DNA from: Notospermus geniculatus
Lineage: Eukaryota > Nemertea > Pilidiophora > Heteronemertea > Lineidae
Direction of reading: 5' to 3'
Length of the DNA stretch: 64,000 nucleotides
Assembly: GCA_002633025.1 (NCBI GenBank)
Contig: NMRB01001777.1
Coordinates: forward strand, 61,083 to 125,082
Shown here: positions 39,401 through 51,400 of the stretch, piece by piece
Layout: the number at the start of each line of letters is the position of its first letter
Position numbering within the stretch: position 1 is the stretch's first letter
Made by a program: the position numbers and the translations under genes
Notes under the pieces: model-generated
Seen by the model: the letters and a program-made list of their open reading frames with translations, nothing else
What the model was told of the DNA's origin: nothing
Database searches by the model: none

Positions 39401-42400
39401 ATTGACAGGGTTTCAGATTCCGAAATGTACTGTGGTGATTTCTCAGTTCGTGATTTTTACCCAGCTTGGTCTCGTCAACATTTTGGTCTAGTCTCCTGGT
39501 GTAACATCGCGTATAACTGGTAGTGTTTACCATGTCTAGCTACCAAAGTGACGCTGTTATCCTTAGAGCAGTTTATAACATTGTTAGATCGTTGGATTAC
39601 ATGCAAAGTATGTCAGTGGATTTCTGCACTTAGATCGTTTCTTGACTTTTTGCACTGAGAAGTTAGGTGAGGTCAGTTGAATGGCCACTGCATGCTGATT
39701 AGAGGTTCTTCACTGACGTCACAACGGTCACGTGACTGCAAAGAATCGGCCATGTTGGCCATCAGATGGCCGGCGACGACGTCAAACTATCACGTCATGA
39801 CATTTTGACGTCATGATCTGTGTGTTGACACTGTTCATGCCGTGACGTCGCTTGACATTTTGACGGCCAATATGGCGGCATCGTGTCGTCATGGAAATGT
39901 GACGTCACGTGAAGAACTTCTATAGGAGAGCAAGGTGGGTTTTGCGCTAAAAGATGGATGTTCCATTTTCCCCTATTTGTTCTTTTGCCAGTTCACACTT
40001 TTGCCTACTTGGCCCTTGAAACAAATGCCCAGTGAACCCTTTGTCTACTTGGGACAGTGCCCATTCAGTCCTTTGTCTACTTGAGAAATACCCATTCAGC
40101 CCTTTGTTTACTTGGGACAATACCCATTCAGCCCTTTGCCTACTTTGGACGAATGCCCATTCAGTCCTTTGCCTACTTTGGACGAATGCCCATTCAGTCC
40201 TTTGCCTACTTTGGACGAATGCCCATTCAGTCCTTTGCCTACTTTGGACGAATGCCCATTCAGTCCTTTGCCTACTTTGGACGAATGCCCATTCAGTCCT
40301 TTGCCTACTTGGGACTAAGGCCCATTCAGTCCTTTGCCATTTGGGACAAAGTGCAATAGCAAGTAGGCATTAGCAATGAGGTAAAATGTGTAATGAGCAG
40401 GCAAAGTGAGCTGAATGTTCAGATTTTGTGAGCACCAAAACAAGAGTTGGTGAAATGGAGGCAGATCTGGTTGAGATTGTGTTTTTTGGACAAAATGCGA
40501 CCTTGTTAAGACCTTGCGAAGGCTGACGTTACTTGTTGCCATGATTTCTTTAGTTGTTTCTGTTGTGTACTTGTTGAGATGCTGCTATAGCTTGGCTGTG
40601 TGTGGACCGGGACCCAGTCAGTCGTATGCGGCGGCAATTGGAAAACGATTAGAATATGAATGATATGGCGGATTCTGATAGTGAGGAAGAAACTTCAGGT
40701 ACCCTGTTGTATTTGTACGCTTCCATCAGGGCTGAAGCCATAGCATTATTGGCCCTGGTTAGTACGGAAAAGAGGCCATCTCAAGCTACTCATGTTCCTC
40801 ACTTGGATGGGGTCTTTTACTTGCCCTTGCAAAGGCACAACGTACAAGGCACCGTGGCTTTCTGTTCCATGCGACGGACGTGAAGAGTCATTGATGACAT
40901 CCCATATATGGCCCAGGCTGGATTCGGACCCGGGACCTGCCGCTTGCCACTCGGCTATCAGGGCTCTGCCTGGTGCCCTGGTTCTCGGATCCACTGCTCT
41001 CTCCTGTGATTGGAGGAGCAAGTTTGGGTGGTGAGGAAAATGGCTTTGATTATTGCGACCTAATGCAACTCCACGTCTTTTGACGACAGTTGATTTGACC
41101 CCTGACCTTCAGCCTGTATATGTCTGCTATGCTGTGGCCTATTCAACTGCATCCTTGAACCTATCTTTACATAGTATTCATGTTTCAGTTAGATCTTATC
41201 ATGCACTTGTATAGTTTCATTTTGATGTGATTTACTTTATATTTGAAGATGTTAGTTGTGGTTTTTCGGTGTGCGAACGAAATGGTGTGCCTGATTTTTG
41301 TCGTGAGATGAAATTTGCTGATGTCCTGTATTGAATATTCAAATTTAGTGGAAAACAACAAACGGCTACGTTTTAAAATGGCTGCCGGGCGGCCATCTTG
41401 GAAAATGGCTTTTGGCCCATATCTCATATTGGTCGTTATCTGAGAACATTGCCACCAGGCAAAAGAAGGGAGAGATCGTCGGACTCATGTCCAAGAAATC
41501 ATGGTTTGATTTTCAGTTCAGGTACCATTTCACACTCTCAATAGACTCTATCACTCCAATAGAGCGCAACACCTGACGGGTAGCTAGCTAGGCCTTCAGC
41601 GTCATGACGTCTCGTGCCCCATTCTGAACGCCATGACGTCACTCGAAAAACCTCCACTTGTTTCAGCGATCATGACGTCGTCTCAAGTCAAGATGTCATG
41701 GAATGAGTACGGGACGTCGTGACGCTGTAGTTACCCGTCAGGTGCTGCGCTCTTTTGGAGTGAATCGTCTATTGGTGCGTTTTGGGTCGTGTCGGGTTTC
41801 TCAAAAAAATTTACACAATGAACCCACAACAATCACACTCAACACTCAAATATAAAGTAAACCACGCATATTATTTTATACACTTTTATTAATATTTCCA
41901 TGCACTCATCCATTTTCTAGCTATCACACCGTTATTTTGCAGCAGAGAATCTTCATTTTCTTAATACCACACGTCTTGTTTTTGCTACCATTTTTTCCAT
42001 CTAGGATAAAAGTCTTCCTACTATACGAGAAAAGGGGGTATGCTATCGTGACTTGCTTCAATGCCTGCTGGTATTCTGTATGATATAATGATGTATGCTC
42101 TCTTCAAGGATGTGGCCTCGTTGGAGGGGCCGAGCAGGAAGTTCGGGCTTAGAAACAAACAAAAACACAATTTCTACAACATTTTGTGCCCTCAGTCGTG
42201 GCTTATTCCACTTTACCTAACACGGCCACTGAACACATTTTCAGAACCGCAGAACACATTTTCAGAACCACAGAACACATTTTCAGAACACTTCCCACTT
42301 GAATGGCTTTTAGAATCGAACCAAACTGTGTTACTGCCAAGTTCACAGTTTTTTGTCACAAAACTACACAAACTTGTTGACATGATGAAATGAGCTGCGA

Positions 42401-45400
42401 AAATTTTTGATAAGTGGGGACATGTTGGCTATGTGCCCCTCAGTACAAGTGTCCAAGCCTGCCAATGGATATCTGAAAAGGGAGTTAAAATCTGGCCAGT
42501 CTGGACACGTGTGGTGAGGGGTGTATGAAATTCCGGTCGGATGTCGCTGAATGATCAACAAGGGCTGTCAGATTGCCTGTGCATTGATCTGCTACTGTTT
42601 ACCTGTTACAAAGTACATTTCAGCTATTGAAATGTGCACGTTCACCAAGGCCGTTAACACTTCCTTCAAATGCGACATCCGACGGATTTTCCTAGACTGC
42701 CTCACATATGTGAGCCGCTCGGGCAAAACCAGACGCTTCTCGCTCTTACCTTGGCAGGTTGAGACCAAATGTTTGTCAGTTTCGTTACTGTCTGCCTGTT
42801 ATGAAATCAGACAGAATCTATTTCTTCCATTCTCTCCTGGTGTCATCTTAGTTCATTGAGGCTCAACCTCTGACCGACAAGCGTCTGGTTTTGCCAGAGC
42901 GGCTCACATATACATGAGAGTTGTGACAAATTTTCACCAGAGGCCTAACTCAAAACAACACACACAACACAATGTCAAAACGTTGGTGACTTGCACACAT
43001 TACAAATCAATGATCGTCAAATATCTTGAGGCGAATTTGTGTTTGTCACATGTTAGACTGAGATGTTTCGTGGTCAAGTATATGTCCTTGAAGGGATGCG
43101 CTAATACTGTGCATGCGCCAGTGCCGTGCCGTATTTTTAAGCTAGTGCCTTTTCAGTGCCGTTCATTAATGTTTTACCAGTATGTCGATGTATAACTCTA
43201 CTGTGAATGTTCCTGGGAATTTGTCGTAGTGGTCATGTCATGGATTGAGGTGATGGGTCAGAGTGGGGCAGTGATGCCTTTCACTGCTGATGTCATGGGT
43301 TCAATTCCCTTTCCAGTATTAAATGAACAAAATATGAAGGCTTAGGTCCATTTCCAATGAATCCACAAAGGGTCTTGTTTGTTGCACAAAGCCAGTGTTC
43401 TCCCCCACGCCAGTTAAAAAAGGGTGGCCCACCCCTCTTAAAAATACCCGCGGTAAAATCCACCCCTCTTAAAAAATTCGCCCACCCTTCTTAAAGCTCA
43501 ATTATGCATCTCAGATGCTCAGAAAACGCATCTCAGAGCACCTAAAATCCAAATTTCGCTGGGGGAGGGCCCCCAGACCCCGCCGCCCCTCATAGACCAA
43601 AACCCGTGGAGAACACTGAAAGCAGTAGATTCTTGGTGAAGTTCGGTGACTTTGGTGGTGAAGTGTTATCACCTATGAAGTAGTTGATAAGGTGGGGAGC
43701 TGTGGCATAGTGGTTTAGCGTCACGCCCACGACAAAGAGGTAACGGGTTCTATTCTTGGCAGAGTCGCCACTTTGTGCTCTGAAAGTAAAATAATCAAGT
43801 GTAGTACTGAATGACCTGTTCCTTTAGTTCCCCAGAAAATTTTCCAGAGGGACGCAGATAAGAATTGAAGTGCTTTGAGGCTGTATTACAGTCGAAGCGC
43901 TTAGCTCCATATTAGCTAGTTTTCATGTGTTCATTCTATAGCGTGTTGCAGGATTGCGTTTATGATCCGTAGAGTAGCAGCAACTTTCATCTGTGCTTCT
44001 TCAACCATTGCTTTCCTTTAGGCATGCAAAACAGCAATGTCATTGGCTCAATGTTGGTTCCAAATTGTTGGGACAGAGACGCTCTAAAATTATTTGACAG
44101 GCGTAAAAGTACTTGCTGTTTGTTGTTATTGGAAGTAGGCCTAATCATGAACTGTCGTGGCCCATACAAATGGTATCCCTGAGTTTGGCTGATCAGGGCC
44201 AAAATGTCCTTGTATTGTACTATTTGTGTTGCTCATGGTAATTTGCTGAATTGCTCGTGGTTTGTAATAGTGTTGTACTGAATGCGGTGTGTGAAATATC
44301 GTTCTTAACTCGGCCTTGGCATTATACTAATATCTGTTGTAGCTTTGCCAAAAATATTGACATTGCTTTAATATTTGGTGACACTCCGTGGAAGTTTCCA
44401 GATGACGTGAAATATTGATTCCGAGTTTTACCCCCCCCCCCCCATTCACAGGACATTTAACATGGCTTTTCCAACTGTTCTCCCTTTCATAGCCAACCAG
44501 GAACTCTGTAGCTAACTACCCGATTAAATTTTGATGAGTCCCTTACCAAAATAACAGCAACCCCTGCAGTTTTCTGCTTGCATGCTCATAAATGTTTGAG
44601 ATAGTTCGATTCACGATGTGAATACTGTGCAATTTTTCGACGGCAAATAAAATCCTTATTTGGATGGTGTGTTATATTTGTGTTCCAAACACTAACAATA
44701 TTTCCACTCTGAAATTGATGTGTGCTTGCACTCTTGCAACAAAACAAACAAACATGATGTTGACTTTTATATGCTCTGACAACATCATTGTTCACATAGT
44801 TAAATATAACAGCAACCCAGGCTGTTTTAAAACTGTAAGTTTGCCATCACGGCAGACTAAAGGGTGTCCCCCAAAATTTTCGTTGCCATTTCCCTTAAGA
44901 GCCCACAAAGTTATGCCTGATGAGGACAATTTAACAAGTAATGTGTCCCCAGTTGGTAAATCTTGCCGTTGACACAGTGTGAGTGTCCTCAGTTTGTAAA
45001 CCTTGCACTGATTGCAGTATACATGTATATCCCCAGTTGGTGATTCGTGCTCTGAACAAATTATGTGTCCCCAGTTGGTGAATCTTGCCCTGAACACATC
45101 GTGTGTCCCCAGTTTGTGAATCATGCCCTGAACACAGTGTGTCCCCAGTTGGTAAATCTTGCCTTTAACTCATATTGTGTGTCCCAGTTGGTAAATCTTG
45201 CACTGAACTGAGTGTCTGTCCCCATTCGGTAAATACTGTACTGATCACAGCAAGTGTGCCAATTAGTAAGTCTTACTGTGATCGCAGCATGTGTCTCAGT
45301 TGGTAAATTTTTCTGTGAACACCCCATGTGTCCCCAGTTGCTAAATTTTGGTATGAACACAGCATGTGTCCCCAGTTGGTAAATCTTGCTCTGAACACAG

Positions 45401-48400
45401 GTGTGTCCCTGGTTGGTAAACACTGAACACAGCATGTGTCCCCAGTTGTAAATCTTGCTCTGAACACAGGTGTGTCCCCAGTTGGTAAACACTGAACACA
45501 GCGTGTGTCTCCAGTTGTAAATCTTGCTCTGAACACAGGTGTGTCCCCAGTTGCTAAACATTGAACACAGCATGTGTCCCCAGTTGTAAATCTTGCTCTG
45601 AACACAGGTGTGTCCCCGGTTGGTAAACGTTGAACACAGCATGTGTCCCCAGTTGATAAATCTTGCTCTGAACATGCATCTTCCATTCTACTCCATATTC
45701 TACTGACAGCATTTAGTATGGATGTCCTGTAGAACTGTCTTCGCACTTCGACTCTAGGTTTCATGAATGACAATTGACGTGTGAGCTCATGTTTCTTCTG
45801 TCAAATAAAAATTGATTCATGCTTCTTGTGATGGTGCATGCAATTGATATTTGATGTTGATATTTATGTCATGCCAATTAACATCCGTGGATTCTTGTAC
45901 CAGCATCAAAGGGGAAAGATTAATTAATGATATTAATTCAAGACAAGTGCATGTAATATACAGTAGAACCTCACCTAACGGACACCTCAATACAGCGGAC
46001 ACCTCAAGATTATGGACAGATCTGTCCAGTCCCGAATTTTCCCAAGCCATTTTCAATATAAATTTAACTCAATATTGCGGACACCTCACTATTCAGGACA
46101 ACGGACAGTTGGTTTCTGGAAAATTGGGTACCATAACCTCACTATTACGGACAGCAGTTGAAAGTTTGAAGCCATTTTCAGAGTTTTCATTCACAAAGTG
46201 GTCAGTGGTAGGTGATTAAATGACCAAACATGGGGTGCTAATTACATGTGCATTGATTGTTTTTTATGATCATACATGTACTAATCACTTTTAATTAACA
46301 CCTGAACACACTGAATGACTGAATTCTTTGTTAGTTTGGTGGGACAACGGCTCTGTTTGGACTCTCTTGTCTCAGTCCGTTGTTCGTGATTCTGCATGGA
46401 AAACTAGGCCAATGCTGGGCAGTCAACTTTGAACTCTTTCTTTTCTAAATAAATGAGTGTATTAATGAAAAAGTGCTTGTTGAAAAATGGCAAATGTGAT
46501 GAAAACACAGCCCACTCTCCACTTAGTAATGCGTGGCTAACTGTGGTCTTAACAAGCTGCCTGATTCTTGTTTTCAAAGATTGTTCAAGATTGTGCTGTT
46601 GAAAATATTTGGGTGAATTGTAAATTGTTTTCTAATCAACAATTTACACATCAAATGAAATCATTCCTCCTGATTTGAGTTTACCCTTGCCCTCAAATAC
46701 GGTAGAATGAGCCCTCAAGGGAATGAATACCATTGACGTACTACAGAGCCACCTGGTGTCCGTTATTGATGGAGTTTCAATATTGCGGACACCTCACTAT
46801 CACGGACAGCTGAGCTCAGTCCCAAGGGTGTCCGCAATAGCGAGGTTCTACTGTACACCAACGAATACCTGTTGGGTGGCGTTGAGTAAATGTATCATCC
46901 TGGGGGTGTGGTGATCGAAGTGAGATTTTCAGGGTCAACGCCCTAATATACCTAGATGGCCAGCAGTACTGCATGGGGCGTATGGTGCATCTTGGCTCAT
47001 TTGGAGTTGACCCCACCCCCGTCTTGGAAGACCTGTGGATTACAAGATAGTCAGTGAAACAGCATTTTAAAATTCACCAACTTTATACCGGTACGTCCAT
47101 TAGATTTGAGAACATCTTTGCATAATTGATGCAGTGTTTTTCACGTTCTCTCAATGCTCTGTTTAACAGTAATGACTTTCATTGACTCCGATCTCAGATA
47201 TCTCACTTTGTTTTTCAGGCCTATGAGGTGATTTTTTTATTGAAAGCATGTGATGTGCCACTTTTAAAGCTGGGCTTACACGCATCGCACATGTTTACAT
47301 TTTGACTAAAATTTTGGAAAAACTTGCTAAATGTGTGCGCACGTTGGTTTATAACTCACACGATGTGCTGTGTGTACGCATATCCACAAGGTTGTGCCCA
47401 AAATATGCTGCATGTGCATAAAAGATTTTGCTGAATGTGCCCCAATGTATGAGTACCAAAAGATTATACTACATGTAAGTCTGCATAATAAAATATGCCA
47501 ATTAACTTGCAATACATTGTGTAAGTTATTGACAAAAATGTTGCCAAATGCTGTTGAATGTAAGTTTTGCAAGACATTTGGTGAAATATATACTGCATAC
47601 TCTTAGCTAAGCAGAAGCACATCGCAATGACAGATTATTCCTTGCTGAATTTCGCTGCATGTGTTAAGCGGCCCATACACGATCAATATTATTGCACAAT
47701 ATGGGGCCCAAAATAGAGGCCCGGCATGTGCTTCTGGTATGACGGGTGGAAGAAAGATTGGCAATAATATCGCCTATTTTGTTCCTCATATTGTGCAATA
47801 ATATTGAACGTGTAAATGGGCAGCTTTAAGCGGCCCATACACGATCAATATTATTGCACAATATGGGGCCCAAAATAGGGGCTTGTGCTTCTGGTATGAT
47901 GGGCAGAAGAAAGATTGGCAATAATATTGCCCATTTTGAGCCTCATATTGTGCAATAATATTGCACGTGTATGGGCGGCTTTAGTTCAAAATAAATGTTG
48001 AAATATTAATTTTTCTTCTAATGCATGTTAATAACTGTGCAGAAAAACTTACGGAATATGATTTACACAGAAATAATTGTGGTATTTGATGAAAGATTGG
48101 AGGGAGAAGACTTAAGCCGGCCATACATGATCAATATTATTGCACAATATGGGGTCCAAAATTGGGGCATGTGCTTCTGAAATGATGCCATTGATGGGTA
48201 AAAGAAGGATTGGCAATAATACCGCCCATTTTGGTCCTCATATTGTGCAATAATATTGAACGTGTATGGGCGGCTTTACTGTGTGCATGGGCGTGTGGCA
48301 AAATTCATGTTCTTGTGGCTATACGTGTGACAGGCGCAATAACTCAGTTGCACTGTACCGTTAATTGACCAAACTGCCCATGTTTCCGTGCCAATGAAAA

Positions 48401-51400
48401 TGATTTTCGATTTCTCCATCTGGGTGGGATGCTAGTTACACCTGTAAAGTGCTCAAGCCAGGTTGTAAAACATGTTGTGGGTGCTAATACTGGGCAGAAT
48501 TACGTCCACCTCACGCCAGGTATCATATCAGGTACATTTTGCATGGAGGCACTTCATGGGAAGTCTTATCTCCGAAGGGGTATTGATTCTAATACTACTG
48601 GCAGTGAAAGCTTTTTATCCAGATGGGTAAAAGCATTCCAGCATCAAGCAGCCGGCTCGTTTACACCGGTTATCGTGGAATTGGCACATCCTGGTGTTTC
48701 CTACAGTTGACCGAGTTGATAATTTCTGATAAAAAATTATTGTTGTGAATAACTTTATAAAAAAAATTATGAATAACTTAATCAGTTCTTGCATCAAAAG
48801 ATTATGGTGAAACTAGTAACTATGCGCTTCAAGTCTACCAGGCTATGTTGATCAATTCTGCTCTTCAAGTCTATCAAGCTATGACGAACACAACTCTTTC
48901 AGTCTATCAAGCTATGATGAACCATGCTCTTTAAAGTCTATCATGCATCTTAAAGTCTATCAGGCTATGATGAACCATGCTCTTTAAGTCTATCATGCAT
49001 CTTAACGTCTATCAGGCTGTATGATGAATCCTGCTCTTTACTTTCAGTCTAAACTTTTAGGCTGTGATGAATCTTGCTCCGTAGTTTCTGTCCAAATAGG
49101 CCATGAGGCTGCTCTTTAGTTTCGGTCTAACTATAAGGCTATGATGAACCTTGGTCTTTAGTTTCAGTCTAACTATAAGGCTATGATGAAGTCTGCATGC
49201 TCCTGAGTTTCAGTCTAACTATAAGGCTGTGATGAACCTTGCTCTTGAAGTCTATAGGGCTTTAATGAACCCTGTTTATTTAGTTTATGTTTGGCTGTTA
49301 ACCCTGCTCTTGAGTTTCGGTCTACCTAGGCTGCGATGAAATCTGTTCTTTAGTTTCAGTCTAACTATAAAGCTATGATGCACCTTCTCATTTAGTTTAT
49401 GTTAAACTATAAGGTTATACCTTTTGTTGCGGTCTAACTTATACGTTTGCTGAGGTCTAACCAAAGCTATGATGATGTCTTTTCTTGAAGTCTATTAGGC
49501 TCCCCATATTGCACTTGAAGTCTTACTCAGGAAAAGCTGGGGTAGCGAGCATAAAGGGGTCATAACCCTACGTCAGGCCTAAGCCAGGCGTAGTGCTAGT
49601 CGTGGCCCTATACTCGACCAACACTACGCCTGGCTTAGGCCTGACGTAGGGTTACGACCCCTTTATGCTCGCTACCCCTGGTGTCCAAGTTTCACAGACA
49701 TTGATGACTTGCCAAAAAAGCACGAGGCACCCAGCAATTGCATGTCACGTATCGGTTGTATGTGTAGGCCTACATGTACATCTCAATAGTATCTTCATAT
49801 TGACAAAAGAAAGTGTGACATTGCCTCGGCACACCCCGTATATAGGATTTACAATCAATGCAGTCATGTGATGGACTAGAAATCATAATCGAGGCATTTA
49901 CATATTAATCACCTTTCATTTGCATGTTTGTTAGTATAGAGAGCGTGCAGGTGACGTCATTGCGCCATGTGATCAGTCTAATCCGCCATATTGGACGGCA
50001 GTTGACGTCATCGACTCACATGGTACACTTTGTCCTTGACGCAACAAGTGGAGTTTGTGTGACTTCAACCATGACGTGATCTACACATGGCGCACTTTGT
50101 CGTCGACGTCAGCATGATCAAAAGTGACGTCATAATGAGGCGGTGCATGCTCTCTATTGATTGCCATTACATCATGTTGTCATCCACCTATCTAGTTGCT
50201 GTTTGATGTGCATGTCAGTGTCATACCCCCCCACCCCACCCACCACCCAACGTGGGACAGCATTTTCTGTCTTCAGGTTTCTTGCTTTGGAATTAGACTT
50301 CCTCATTCGTTCCTAAAGTTCGGGGAATGTGGCTAGAATTTCATGTATTAGAACTTTATTGTAGACGTGACTGGCCTGAACTGGGAAGCGGTGTTAGTTG
50401 AATAAGCATTTGATTCCAGGTGTGATGATATTCCCGGTCACACAATACAATTAAAGGGGCACCGTATTGCCACTTTTTGTCGAAAACCGGCGCCACAAGC
50501 GGTGATTGCATCATTCTCCAATACGTAGTTTGCCTTTTGCCCCAGTGTTGGAGAATTTATGTTTACAATGCAATGCATACTTGATACCCTAGGAATGAGA
50601 ATTACTGGTACTCTACATGGGACAAGGTTGATAAGCAGTAGTTTACCAACATTGTCAATAGAGGTCACCCTTAATGCTGGTATGTTTAGCCCAGGATATG
50701 TGCCCCTTTAAGGCCATGTTGTGATCTGGCACTGAATCGCTCTGAGCTCGCTGCGTAGGGTTAAAAACAGACACCAGATGGCTGGCGTTGATATTATTGA
50801 TGCCTTCATGCCTCCTCGTGACAGTCTGTACTATTAAATGGTTCTCTGCTGCTCAAATAAACCACTCACCATAAAAACTTATGTTTTGTTATCAGAATGC
50901 ACGTTCAAAAATTATAGTCATTGTGCACAACATTTCATGCATGTAGCTTTATAGTGCAAGTTGAACCAGGTACCGATTGTTTTGAAATCTCAATGTGAAT
51001 TTCAACTCCTGTATTTTCTTAAAATAACTTTACTCCATGAATCTGTGTGTTAGAACAGAAACGTTTAATACACGTACATGTAAGCCCCTGAAAAATCTAA
51101 CAAAGGATATAAAGAGACGAAGGTAGATTTCAATTTGCTGTGCATATCAAATGCCCAATCCAGCTGTCCTGTTAACTCCCGTTAAAGGGACCCTACAGGC
51201 AGCCTCCGCTTGGCATTTTGATGTGCTCATTACACCGATCGGTTGGCATGAGAATCTAACTCTGACATGTATTGCAAGTAAAATACACTAAACATCAACA
51301 TTTGAGCCCAGATCTGTAGGGTGTCATTTGCTGGCGCCACCTGTGATGAAGTGACCGCACTGATATGAGCCAAATAACTTGCTGCCTATAGGGTTCCTTT

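Noticed and set aside
6526-40973. tRNA genes at the SINE heads (for example 14770-14830)
   Set aside because: A and B boxes are present but the cloverleaf is not intact, and each head is fused to the same SINE body and tail.
45121-45773. 184- and 166-residue frames with FTNWGHT-like repeats
   Set aside because: They are produced by the 33-36 bp minisatellite; no start context, splice sites or family match.
45961-46853. Autonomous pogo transposon
   Set aside because: No frame with a DDE domain; stops are frequent in all frames, so only a non-autonomous relic is called.
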